A DNA stretch of 6,809 bases from the NCBI GenBank assembly GCA_028696755.1, contig JAQVGK010000194.1, forward strand, positions 1-6,809. Reading direction: 5' to 3'. Made by a program: the position numbers and the translations under genes. The DNA comes from Bacteroidales bacterium. Its GTDB lineage: Bacteria > Bacteroidota > Bacteroidia > Bacteroidales > ML635J-15. Below, piece after piece: positions 1 to 6,692 of this stretch (position 1 is the first letter of the stretch; every line of letters starts with the position of its first letter). The notes under the pieces were generated by a model, which saw only the letters and a program-made list of their open reading frames with translations, did not search any database and was not told where the DNA came from.

Positions 1-30
1 GACTAAATTTTTATTTATATCTTTGCTCAT
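1..30 (-). CDS. Possible 5' end of a divergent gene (partial)
   Basis: Read on the minus strand from an ATG at 30-28, the ten codons that fit in the window give MSKDINKNLV with no stop, and the frame runs off the left edge. The start is preceded by an A-rich leader, typical of Bacteroidota genes, which rarely use a Shine-Dalgarno sequence. A TAnnTTTG box (TAAATTTG, minus strand, 61-54) lies 23 bases upstream. Ten codons cannot identify a product, and an open frame this short can occur by chance. The competing reading is that an upstream plus-strand gene ends just before or at a TAA at 4-6, with the 85-103 hairpin as its terminator. Confidence 0.3.
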   Translation of the reverse strand, partial: MSKDINKNLV

Positions 31-53
31 GTCGTTTTTTATTTTTTGCAAAA

Positions 54-61
54 CAAATTTA
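54..61 (-). promoter_or_regulatory. Candidate -7 box for the divergent minus-strand gene
   Basis: The minus strand reads TAAATTTG, a full match to the Bacteroidota -7 consensus TAnnTTTG. It would place a transcription start near 47 and a leader of roughly 17 bases before the ATG at 30. No convincing TTTG is seen about 19 bases further upstream, so only half of the promoter is supported. An eight-base pattern with six fixed positions is easy to meet by chance in AT-rich DNA. Confidence 0.25.
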
Positions 62-67
62 CGACAT

Positions 68-103
68 TAGGGTGAACCCTTATGGTAGTAGCCCTACTTT
101 TTA
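68..103. promoter_or_regulatory. Cluster of short dyads, operator- or terminator-like
   Basis: Two perfect 5+2+5 inverted repeats lie 18 bases apart: AGGGTGAACCCT at 69-80 and AGTAGCCCTACT at 87-98. TAGGG at 68-72 can also pair with CCCTA at 92-96, and the second dyad runs directly into a T tract at 98-102. In a divergent intergenic region the twin dyads could bind a regulator. If instead a plus-strand gene lies to the left, the hairpin plus T tract would be a weak Rho-independent terminator. The sequence does not decide between these. Confidence 0.25.
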
Positions 104-125
104 AAAAAAATTACTCGGTCAGTAC

Positions 126-157
126 TGTTTAAGAATAATAAATTTTTACTATTTTTG
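126..157 (+). promoter_or_regulatory. Candidate promoter of the giant surface protein gene
   Basis: TATTTTTG at 150-157 is a full match to the Bacteroidota -7 element TAnnTTTG. A poor -33 candidate, TGTTT at 126-130, lies 19 bases upstream. Transcription would start near 163-165, leaving a leader of about 30 bases before the ATG at 195. A second full -7 match, TATCTTTG at 18-25, is less attractive because it would give a leader of about 165 bases and its -33 region lies outside the window. Confidence 0.4.
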
Positions 158-194
158 TCTAGATTTTTACTGAAGAGGATTTAAGACTTTAAAC

Positions 195-272
195 ATGTAT
201 TATCAAACTATAAAACATAAGCTATATGTGCTATTAATTGCATATATATTATGCCATTTTAGTGCTCATGCA
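195..272 (+). other. Sec signal peptide (aa 1-26)
   Basis: A short basic N-region (K7, H8, K9) is followed by a hydrophobic core LYVLLIAYILCHF (10-22) and a c-region SAHA, with likely signal peptidase I cleavage between A26 and Q27. A glutamine at +1 is common in secreted Bacteroidota proteins, where it can cyclise to pyroglutamate. C20 sits inside the core without a proper lipobox context, so a lipoprotein is unlikely. Confidence 0.88.
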
Positions 273-3200
273 CAAATAGGACAATGCAATTCGGGCGGAT
301 GTACAGGAGGAACTCAATTCCCATCGTCAGAATTTTCATCAACATCTGATACTTGGACAATAGTTTCTACAATAATATATGCTGGAGAATATGCTGTTTA
401 CAATGTAGAATCAGGTAAAACTTACGAATGGTCGTTACTTTCTGCTGATGGCGGCGGTTCTTCTTACGATTCTGAGCTCACCCTACTAAGCTTTGATGGC
501 GCAACCCAATATTGCTATAGCGATGATGTCAACAATTTAAATGCAAAGATTACTTGGACTGCGACATTTACAGGAAAAGTGAGAGTTTTAGTAAACCAAT
601 ATAATTGTCAGACCAATACGATATTTACTACTTTAGCATGGCGGTGTGCATCTTGCGGTTCTATTGATCCACCAATAAATGATGATTGCAGTAGTGCTGT
701 AAGTCTAAGCGTTTTTGCTGGAGAGACTTGTGGGGGCGCAACAAGCGGAACGGTTTTAGGAGCAACAAATTCAAGTTTAACATCCTGCTATGGAACTGCA
801 AACAATGATGTTTGGTTTAAGTTTGTTGCAAGCTCGGCGAATTTCCATAATATTAGTATTGTTGGCTCGTCAGGATTTGATGCAGTTATTGACTTACGCG
901 AAGGACTATCATGCAATGGAACCAATTTAGAGTGTGCTGACGACAATGGTAGTGGCGGTACTGAGCTAATTTCCACTAACGCATTGACTCCAGGTCAAAC
1001 TTATTACGTAAGAGTGTATGATTATTTTTCATCTGTGCCAACAACAACAGATTTCACAATTTGCATAACTGCACCAACAACTTGCACTCCAAGCTATACT
1101 AGTGGAACAAGTGCTGGTGACTATATTGACGGAGTACTACTAAATGGCGAAAATTCAACATCAATTTCGAACACTTCGTCTGGTGGAGGTGTGCCTTATG
1201 TAAAAGACTACACGGCGCAATCGGCACAATTAAAAGCTGGCTTTAGCTATTCGATAGATTTAACAAACGGAGCATACGGCGGGCAAACAATGGGCGTGTG
1301 GATTGATTTTAATTCGGATGATGTCTATACCTCTGATGAGAAACTAGGAGAAATTTCAAATATGGATATTGCACAAGCAAACTCGCTAGGCTTTTCCGTT
1401 CCTGCTGGCGCTGTGCTGGGAACGACAAAAATGCTAGTAAGAGCTGTTTGGTCGCAAACAGAAATTGACCCTTGTACAATTTACAGTTTTGGAGAAGCCG
1501 AGATTTATACTATTAATATAATAAGTCCGTGCGAAACTCCAGGTACCCCTACTCTATTATCGGAATCTTCAATTTTAGAAAATTCTGCGACAATTTCATG
1601 GTCGGCAGGGGCACCAGCCGGAACTGCCACTGTAACATATTATTGGGCAATTGGCAGCGGGTCAAATGTTACTTACGAAAGTAATTACACACAACGAGGA
1701 ACAACAACTGGAACATCTGCAAACTTAAGCTCATTAAATTCTGGCACACAATATTATTGGACAGTTAAAGCAGTAACATCCTGCAACGGAACGTCATCGG
1801 CTTATGCATCAGTAGATAATTTTACCACAAGTTGCATCACACCCGGGACACCTACAAGTTTATCCACAACAGGAATAAGCACAGGTTCGGCAACATTAAA
1901 TTGGACAGCCGGAACACCGGCAGGAAGTGAAACTGTTAGTTATTATTGGGCTGTAAATACCAGTTCGACAGTAGATTATGAAACAAATAATGTTCAGTGC
2001 GGAATTACAACCAATCTAAATACTATTATTTACAATCTAAGCCTAAATACTCAGTATTATTGGACAGTAAAAGCTGTAACAGATTGTGGATCGGGCTCTT
2101 CGTCTTTGTATGCATCTGCAATAAACTTTACAACGCTTTCGGTTGACGCTCCACTAACATGGACGGGCACGACAAGTACAGATTGGAATAATTCGGCAAA
2201 TTGGGATCAAGCGCGGATACCTCTTGTATCGGATAATGTGATAATTCCAGTGGTTATAACAACAAATTATCCGGTAATAAATGCTGCGACAGGGGATGGA
2301 CTAAGCATTAATAATTCTAACAACACATATGTTTGTAAGTCTTTAATTATAGAGAATGGCGCAAGCGTTACAGTTAAACCGAGTGCAGATTGGAATTATC
2401 CAGAATTATCATGTAGTGGAGATCTTATAGTTAACGGTACTCTAATTCACTCATATTTTACTTCATCTAACAAGTGCCTTATTAATTCCGGAGGCACTAT
2501 AACAGTAAACAGCACAGGTGTTTTTAATGTTGGAAATATGACTCTTACTGTTGATAGGTATAATAGTCTTACAATAGATGCCGGTGGAAAATTAAACATT
2601 AATGGTGGAACTGTTTCAATCATGAACTCTTTAATACATAAAGGAGAGTTAAACATGACTTCTGGAACTTTATACATCAAGCGCTATGGTTCAGGAAACC
2701 TGCCGCTTCAAACAGATGGCGGACCATCATGGGATTCCTATAGCACAGCTGCGTTAAATATCGAGGAAGGAGATGTTTACATTTGTGGAAATCAAAGTGG
2801 AAAAAGAATGATAGACTGGAATTCCTCTCAAACAAATAACATTACTGGTGGTACAATCTTTTTAGAAAACAAAAAGCATGCTTCGGGTTTAGACAATGAC
2901 GCAAATCTTGATTTTGCTGGTCATACTATTCATAACCTAGTTATTAACCGTCCCGCAAAAATAAATTACATTGAAAATTTAGCAAGTAATGGTGTTGCAA
3001 TAAACGGCGATTTAACAATTGAAAATGGCACCTTAAATGCAACAACAAAAACCATTAATTTGTTTGGGAATTGGATAAACGAGTCGGCTAATGCTGCTTT
3101 TGTTGGTGGAACCGGGACTGTTAATTTTAAAGGACAGAGCAAAGAAATTAAAGGAGAATTTTCAACAACATTTAATAATCTGATACTATCAGAAAACTCA

Positions 3201-6200
3201 TCCTACACAATTTCACCAACAGTTATAGACAGGATAAATGTAAACGGCGATTTAACTTTAAATACAGGTTCTGTTCTAAATATTGCCGCTGGAAAGATGC
3301 TCGATTTCTTTGGCGATGATGCAATAATTAATGGTGACATTGTTGCGGTAAACAATCTAAATGGCACACGTGATTTCGACATAAATAACAATGCAAGTTT
3401 ATCGGGAACTGGGAATATTGCGGCAGATTTACGAATTTATAATAATCAAACAACACTTGCTTCGAATATTGATTTGGATGGTGATTTAATTTTAAATCAG
3501 GCAACATCTGCTTTAAGTTTAAGCACATTCAGTATTAATATTTCTGGTAGTTGGACAAATAATGGAATCTTTACTGCTGGAACAGGTAGTGTTTTATTTT
3601 CTGGGGCATCAAAAACTATTGGTGGAGTAAACAAATCAACTTTTTATAATTTAAGTATTCTTGATGGAGCGTCCTATACTATAAATCCGACTAATGACAG
3701 AATTGAAGTAACAAATACTTTTCTTACAGAAACAAACTCGACACTTAATCTGGCAACAGGCAAGAAATTATCTTTATTTTCATCAATAAACACTATAAAC
3801 GGCAATATTACAACTGCGTCGAGCAAATGTGATGAAGTAACATTGGGAACTACAAGCAATTTCGAAGTCTATATTAGAAGAGACAACACACTTAGCGGTG
3901 CTGGAATAATTGGAGCAGATGTGTTACTTTATAAAGACAGTGGATTTTCTTCCAACACAACTTTGACATCCGATATGACAATTAACGGATCATTATGGAT
4001 TTCAAGTGAAGGTAATGGGCCTGCAAATTTATTAGCTGGAAACAATAAACTTACTATTAGTGGAAATTGGATTTCGAACGGAAATTTCACATCTGAGTCA
4101 TCAACTGTAGTTTTAAATCCGACCGAAAACCGTACAATTAGAACATTTACTCCAATAACTGGTGGTGTGGTTTCAACAAATAACAATTTTTGGAATCTAA
4201 CAATTCAGCCTGCAGCAGGAATAACAGTTAGTTTAAAGCGAGATGGCTCTGGCACAGAAACTCAAACTGTAGTTGTGGACCCACCAAGCGGACCTTACGC
4301 TGGACATTTGACGGTGAACAACAATCTCGAAATATTAGCTGGGACATTTTCAACTGGAGATGCAGGTGTTGCAGGACGAAAACTTATTTCAAAAAATGTT
4401 ACCGTAATTGAACAAGGAGCAACTTTACACATTGGCGGCTTATCTGCCGAGAACAATTGGGGCCATTTTGTTACAACATTTTATGGCGATATTATCTTGC
4501 GTGGTAATATAACCACATCGCGACCTTTGATTTCAGGTTTTGCAGAGATTTTCCTTATGGGTGCTCGTTTAAAAGGCTCTGGTAATTTAAATGAATTCGG
4601 TTGTGATATTCAAATCCATACGACAGCAATTACGACTCAAGAATCGGATGTTTATATTCAAGGAGATTTGATAATTCAGGATGATGGAACGCTAAAGTGC
4701 GAATCGAATAAAATTCTCACTATCGGAGGAAATCTTTATGTTTATGAAAGTTTAACTCATAAAGGCACAGTAAATGTTTATGGCAATATGACAAATGCTG
4801 GAAGAACTACTAACATTGTTGACATTGACGAAAGCATTTTTAATTTTATTCAATCTGGTTCAAAATACACAATACTTGATAATAAAATTTGGTTTGGTGA
4901 AGTAAATATTATTGGAGGCACTCGAGTTTTTCAGCAAGATATTGATTGCGCATCAGATCTAACAATTACAAGCGGATCGGCGATGGATATGTACACTACA
5001 GCACCCAAAAATCTTAGTCTGTCGCAATCTTCAAACTTTATAAATAACGGCAGTTTTGTTCCATACACTAACACAGTTAGTTTCACAGGAAATTCGGCAC
5101 AAAACATTACTGGAAGCACTCAAACCACATTTTATAATTTAGAAGTCGCCAATTCTGGACAAGGAGTTTATCCCCAAAATATTGCGTCCGTTTCCAATCA
5201 ACTGATATTGACCAGTGGTGTTTTTAATACCACTACTTCAAAATATATCAGTTTGCTAGATCAATCATCTGTTTTGCCAGAAGGCGGAAAGTCAACCAGT
5301 TTTGTAAACGGCCCTATTTTCAAAACTGGACGTAATGGGATTGCAGGAAACTACAGTTTTGTTTTCCCAACCGGTAAAAATGGGATTTGGGCACGTATAG
5401 CAGCCGAGCATCATAGCGGAACAACTGCTTCAACCGATGTGTTTATGGCAGAGTATTTTGATTACCCCTACCCTGTTGTAGATTTTGATGCAAGTATTCA
5501 GGCGGTAAGTACGGTTGAATATTGGAATTTATCAAAAATTAGCGGCAATTCTGATTTACAGAAAAAAGTAAAACTGTATTCAGAAGACAAAAACAGAAGT
5601 GGTATTATTAGTTTTACTGCTGATGCCGATTTAACAGTTGCACATTTTAACACGACTACACAAAAGTGGGAGGATATCGGATTAACCGGTTCGAATGAAT
5701 CTAGCTCTACAGGTTGGGTAATTTCAAATTTTAATGGCAATTTTTCACCTTTTACCTTTGGTTCTAAGACTGGTGACAATCCACTGCCTATTGAACTTTT
5801 AAGCTTTGATGCTAAGCTTGGAAACAACAGCGTGTCGTGCACATGGTCAACAGCATCGGAGTTTAACACCGACTATTTTATTGTTGAGAAGTCGGTAGAT
5901 TTGGTTTCGTTTTCAGATGTAGGAATTATAAAAGCAGCAGGTTTTAGCAATCAAACTCAGAACTACCAACTAGTTGACAATCAGCCATTTGACAACATAA
6001 GTTATTACCGTTTAAAATCGGTAGATTTTGACAAATCTTACTCATATTCGGATGTCGTTGCAATCAATAACCCAAAAATATCAGAACCAGAAAGTAAAAC
6101 TTACGCATCTACATTCGAGATTCTAAGTCTATATCCAAACCCAGTAAAAGATGAGTTTTATATTATTATAAATTCTGATGAAAGCACACGCATTAAACTA

Positions 6201-6368
6201 GTAATAACCGACATAAGCGGCAAAACTATTTATCAGAACTATGCACAACTGCTCGAAGGCACAAATCGCATAAGTCTAAACGCATCAAACTACACCGAAG
6301 GATTCTACATTTTAAGCATCACCGACAACAAAATAGTGAAGAGTGTTAAGTTTGTCAGGGGGGAATGA
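195..6368 (+). CDS. Giant T9SS-exported mosaic surface protein (GEVED, FN3, beta-solenoid stalk, type A sorting domain)
   Basis: This 2057-residue protein is predicted to cross the inner membrane by Sec and the outer membrane by the type IX secretion system, ending at the cell surface or in the medium. In order it shows a signal peptide (1-26), two beta-sandwich modules (about 27-155 with YDSELTL and YSDD; 160-292 starting PINDDC with DVWFKFVA), a GEVED domain (297-442), two FN3-like repeats (446-545, 547-647), a stalk opening WTGTTSTDWNNSANW (656-670) and running to about 1702, a module ending SPFTFGS (1703-1857), an LPIELLSF module (1862-1957) and the sorting domain (about 1976-2057). The ATG at 195 is the only start: upstream in frame there is no ATG, GTG or TTG before a TGA at 171-173. 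A GAAGAGGA at 172-179 lies 15 bases upstream, too far for a normal Shine-Dalgarno. No catalytic motif was seen, so an adhesin or structural role is inferred. The exact ligand and gene name are unknown. Confidence 0.95.
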   Translation: MYYQTIKHKLYVLLIAYILCHFSAHAQIGQCNSGGCTGGTQFPSSEFSSTSDTWTIVSTIIYAGEYAVYNVESGKTYEWSLLSADGGGSSYDSELTLLSFDGATQYCYSDDVNNLNAKITWTATFTGKVRVLVNQYNCQTNTIFTTLAWRCASCGSIDPPINDDCSSAVSLSVFAGETCGGATSGTVLGATNSSLTSCYGTANNDVWFKFVASSANFHNISIVGSSGFDAVIDLREGLSCNGTNLECADDNGSGGTELISTNALTPGQTYYVRVYDYFSSVPTTTDFTICITAPTTCTPSYTSGTSAGDYIDGVLLNGENSTSISNTSSGGGVPYVKDYTAQSAQLKAGFSYSIDLTNGAYGGQTMGVWIDFNSDDVYTSDEKLGEISNMDIAQANSLGFSVPAGAVLGTTKMLVRAVWSQTEIDPCTIYSFGEAEIYTINIISPCETPGTPTLLSESSILENSATISWSAGAPAGTATVTYYWAIGSGSNVTYESNYTQRGTTTGTSANLSSLNSGTQYYWTVKAVTSCNGTSSAYASVDNFTTSCITPGTPTSLSTTGISTGSATLNWTAGTPAGSETVSYYWAVNTSSTVDYETNNVQCGITTNLNTIIYNLSLNTQYYWTVKAVTDCGSGSSSLYASAINFTTLSVDAPLTWTGTTSTDWNNSANWDQARIPLVSDNVIIPVVITTNYPVINAATGDGLSINNSNNTYVCKSLIIENGASVTVKPSADWNYPELSCSGDLIVNGTLIHSYFTSSNKCLINSGGTITVNSTGVFNVGNMTLTVDRYNSLTIDAGGKLNINGGTVSIMNSLIHKGELNMTSGTLYIKRYGSGNLPLQTDGGPSWDSYSTAALNIEEGDVYICGNQSGKRMIDWNSSQTNNITGGTIFLENKKHASGLDNDANLDFAGHTIHNLVINRPAKINYIENLASNGVAINGDLTIENGTLNATTKTINLFGNWINESANAAFVGGTGTVNFKGQSKEIKGEFSTTFNNLILSENSSYTISPTVIDRINVNGDLTLNTGSVLNIAAGKMLDFFGDDAIINGDIVAVNNLNGTRDFDINNNASLSGTGNIAADLRIYNNQTTLASNIDLDGDLILNQATSALSLSTFSINISGSWTNNGIFTAGTGSVLFSGASKTIGGVNKSTFYNLSILDGASYTINPTNDRIEVTNTFLTETNSTLNLATGKKLSLFSSINTINGNITTASSKCDEVTLGTTSNFEVYIRRDNTLSGAGIIGADVLLYKDSGFSSNTTLTSDMTINGSLWISSEGNGPANLLAGNNKLTISGNWISNGNFTSESSTVVLNPTENRTIRTFTPITGGVVSTNNNFWNLTIQPAAGITVSLKRDGSGTETQTVVVDPPSGPYAGHLTVNNNLEILAGTFSTGDAGVAGRKLISKNVTVIEQGATLHIGGLSAENNWGHFVTTFYGDIILRGNITTSRPLISGFAEIFLMGARLKGSGNLNEFGCDIQIHTTAITTQESDVYIQGDLIIQDDGTLKCESNKILTIGGNLYVYESLTHKGTVNVYGNMTNAGRTTNIVDIDESIFNFIQSGSKYTILDNKIWFGEVNIIGGTRVFQQDIDCASDLTITSGSAMDMYTTAPKNLSLSQSSNFINNGSFVPYTNTVSFTGNSAQNITGSTQTTFYNLEVANSGQGVYPQNIASVSNQLILTSGVFNTTTSKYISLLDQSSVLPEGGKSTSFVNGPIFKTGRNGIAGNYSFVFPTGKNGIWARIAAEHHSGTTASTDVFMAEYFDYPYPVVDFDASIQAVSTVEYWNLSKISGNSDLQKKVKLYSEDKNRSGIISFTADADLTVAHFNTTTQKWEDIGLTGSNESSSTGWVISNFNGNFSPFTFGSKTGDNPLPIELLSFDAKLGNNSVSCTWSTASEFNTDYFIVEKSVDLVSFSDVGIIKAAGFSNQTQNYQLVDNQPFDNISYYRLKSVDFDKSYSYSDVVAINNPKISEPESKTYASTFEILSLYPNPVKDEFYIIINSDESTRIKLVITDISGKTIYQNYAQLLEGTNRISLNASNYTEGFYILSITDNKIVKSVKFVRGE
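273..1070 (+). other. Two N-terminal beta-sandwich (jelly-roll/PPC-like) modules (aa 27-292)
   Basis: Module one (about 27-155) carries the pattern seen in Bacteroidota secreted proteins: Tyr/Val strands leading to SGKTYEWSLL, then YDSELTLLSFDG and a YSDD loop, then KITWTATFTGKVRVLV. Cysteines at 31, 36, 107, 138, 151 and 154 suggest disulfides in the periplasm or outside the cell. Module two (160-292) opens PINDDCSSAVSL, has NNDVWFKFVA at 203-212 and an ECADDNGSGGTEL loop at 246-258, and ends TDFTICIT. Such modules usually act as accessory or carbohydrate- or protein-binding domains. The family assignment is by pattern only. Confidence 0.6.
1083..1520 (+). other. GEVED domain with EF-hand-like loop (aa 297-442)
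   Basis: The region ends SFGEAEIYTINI (431-442), a variant of the GEVEDYTLNI signature that names this domain. Upstream it has the family's GVWIDFNSDD core (367-376). The loop DFNSDDVYTSDE (371-382) has Asp, Asn, Asp and Glu at positions 1, 3, 5 and 12 of an EF-hand-like loop, so calcium binding is plausible. GEVED domains occur in many large secreted bacterial proteins, and their function is not well defined. Confidence 0.75.
1530..2135 (+). repeat. Tandem pair of fibronectin type III-like repeats (aa 446-545 and 547-647)
   Basis: Two units begin 101 codons apart (1530 and 1833). They share CxTPGTPT at the start, SATxxWxAGxPAG, YYWA, TQYYWTVKAVT and an NFTT end. Each has a Cys at its first residue (446, 547) and another exactly 84 residues later (530, 631), suggesting a conserved disulfide. 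Unit two has an extra Cys at 602. FN3 repeats typically act as spacers or protein- or glycan-binding modules. The units have clearly diverged at DNA level, so the duplication is not recent. Confidence 0.75.
3000..3473 (+). repeat. Stalk long-period repeat, copy 1 (aa 936-1093)
   Basis: The unit order is INGDLTI, FGNW (957-960), GTGTVNFKG, a T(T)F-NL motif, SYTISP (1003-1008), DRINVNGDLTL, LNIAAGK, INGDI (1045-1049) and LSGTGNIAADLRIYNN (1069-1084). The same order recurs in copy 2 with matching spacing. Within the copy, the 16 bases TAAACGGCGATTTAAC occur at 3001-3016 and again at 3241-3256, exactly 80 codons apart. Confidence 0.7.
3474..3980 (+). repeat. Stalk long-period repeat, copy 2 (aa 1094-1262)
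   Basis: This parallels copy 1 closely: LDGDLIL, SGSWTNNG (1117-1124), GTGSVLFSG, STFYNLSI, SYTINPT (1160-1166), NDRIEVTN, LNLATGKKL, INGNI (1201-1205) and LSGAGIIGADVLLY (1233-1246). The GNW/GSW motifs lie 160 residues apart and the LSG(T/A)G motifs 164 residues apart between copies. Confidence 0.7.
3981..4655 (+). repeat. Stalk long-period repeat, copy 3, degenerate (aa 1263-1487)
   Basis: INGSLWI, SGNWISNGNF (1289-1298), NNNFWNLTI (1329-1337) and LKGSGN (1459-1464) mark a third, diverged unit. It is stretched by extra sequence between about 1345 and 1450 that lacks the repeat signature but keeps beta-strand-rich motifs such as GDIILRGNI. Confidence 0.5.
4656..5294 (+). repeat. Stalk long-period repeat, copy 4, degenerate (aa 1488-1700)
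   Basis: IQGDLIIQDDGTL and ILTIGGNL open the unit. NFINNGSF (1614-1621), NTVSFTGNSAQNITG and TTFYNLEV then match the middle of copies 1 and 2. It ends before the GPIFKTGR transition into the membrane-distal module. The early part shows little similarity to copies 1 and 2. Confidence 0.5.
5301..6065 (+). other. C-terminal pre-sorting modules (aa 1703-1957)
   Basis: Residues 1703-1857 contain FPTGKNGIWARI, VEYWNLSKISG and end in SPFTFGS, a combination that commonly sits before the sorting domain in large Bacteroidota surface proteins. Residues 1862-1957 form a second beta-sandwich with NPLPIELLSFDAK, CTWSTASEFNTDYFIVEKS, and ISYYRLKSVDFDKSYSYSDVVAI, an FN3-like fold by pattern. Both are usually considered structural linkers to the sorting domain. 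Confidence 0.7.
6120..6365 (+). other. T9SS type A C-terminal sorting domain (aa 1976-2057)
   Basis: The domain opens ILSLYPNPVKDEFYI and continues with IKLVITDISGKTIY, ISLNASNYTEGFYILSI and a basic terminal strand IVKSVKFVR. This is the canonical order of the type A (Por secretion tail) signal. In the T9SS pathway this domain directs passage through the outer-membrane translocon and is normally removed by the PorU sortase, which can anchor the cargo to anionic LPS. No T9SS machinery gene is in the window. The last residues GE follow a run of six G at 6358-6363. Confidence 0.92.
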
Positions 6369-6407
6369 AAGCATTTATTTGGTTTTGAATTACATAAGAA
6401 TAAATAA

Positions 6408-6452
6408 GCCAAATTTTTGGCCATAAACGATGCTTTGCCGATAGCAAAACGT
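6408..6452 (+). terminator. Weak candidate terminator hairpins after the surface protein gene
   Basis: GCCAAA at 6408-6413 pairs with TTTGGC at 6416-6421. A second stem follows: TTTGC at 6434-6438 with GCAAA at 6444-6448, closed further out by ACG at 6427-6429 with CGT at 6450-6452. They lie 40-85 bases after the stop codon. No clean T tract follows on the plus strand; a T-rich tail follows the first hairpin on the minus strand. The call is therefore tentative. Confidence 0.3.
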
Positions 6453-6545
6453 CATTACTATTTAGAGTTGATTAGAGTACGTAAAAATCAAGAATAAAAC
6501 ATAGAGATTTTGGTTTTAAATCAGATAAATAAATGATCGATATGT

Positions 6546-6656
6546 TACCAAATCAATATTATCGAACATTATCATAATAGAAAGAAACAAAACAAAACAG
6601 CTTTTGAATCTTTTAAGCATTTATTCAATCGTACCAAATCTAAAATCCTACCAAAT
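6546..6656 (+). repeat. Three TACCAAAT boxes
   Basis: TACCAAAT occurs at 6546-6553, 6632-6639 and 6649-6656. The last two start 17 bases apart and sit immediately upstream of, and overlapping, the palindrome at 6653-6668. Spacing and position suggest possible protein-binding sites in front of the 6693-6723 promoter, but an 8-base AT-rich word may recur by chance. Confidence 0.3.
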
Positions 6657-6668
6657 TGTTAACAATTT
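6653..6668. promoter_or_regulatory. Perfect 16-bp palindrome, candidate operator
   Basis: AAATTGTTAACAATTT is identical to its reverse complement across all 16 bases, centred on GTTAAC. It ends 24 bases before the -33 box of the promoter at 6693-6723, a normal place for a dimeric activator site. It has no loop, so an RNA hairpin is unlikely. The binding protein is unknown. Confidence 0.4.
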
Positions 6669-6692
6669 AGACTAAATACATTAAAAAAAGAT

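Larger units (their letters stand above)
2154..5300 (+). repeat. Beta-solenoid-like stalk (aa 654-1702)
   Basis: About 1050 residues rich in Asn, Gly, Thr, Ser and Ile, with short strands recurring as NGDLTI, SGxLNI and GTGxVxF. This is characteristic of right-handed beta-helix or autotransporter-like passenger stalks. It opens with WTGTTSTDWNNSANW (656-670) and then IPLVSDNVIIP, a frequent entry motif for such regions in Bacteroidota. Cysteines are sparse and unpaired in pattern. A rod that projects the N-terminal modules from the surface fits best. The fold is inferred from composition and repeat pattern, not proven. Confidence 0.65.

Noticed and set aside
788..5119. Other antisense open frames of 61-85 codons within the large gene
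   Set aside because: All overlap recognisable plus-strand modules, have no family-like features, and are of chance length.
2154..5300. Stalk repeats as a CRISPR-like or intergenic DNA repeat array
   Set aside because: The repeats are protein-level, in frame and degenerate, with no constant spacers and an uninterrupted reading frame.
5498..5869. Open frame of 123 codons on the minus strand inside the large gene
   Set aside because: It is wholly antisense to a region with clear protein-level motifs (VEYWNL, SPFTFGS, LPIELLSF) on the plus strand. It has no start context or promoter, and is explained as a shadow of low stop frequency.
6358..6363. Run of six G at the end of the large gene as a possible frameshift or phase-variation site
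   Set aside because: The existing frame ends the sorting domain at its normal length with KFVRGE; a gain or loss of one G would append unrelated residues. No sign of an error is seen.
6365..6388. ATG overlapping the stop of the large gene (MKAFIWF then stop)
   Set aside because: Only seven codons; translational coupling to such a short peptide is not credible without further evidence.
6533..6577. Small plus-strand frame of 14 codons (MIDMLPNQYYRTLS)
   Set aside because: It is too short to support, with no promoter or conserved motif, and lies in AT-rich noncoding-looking sequence.
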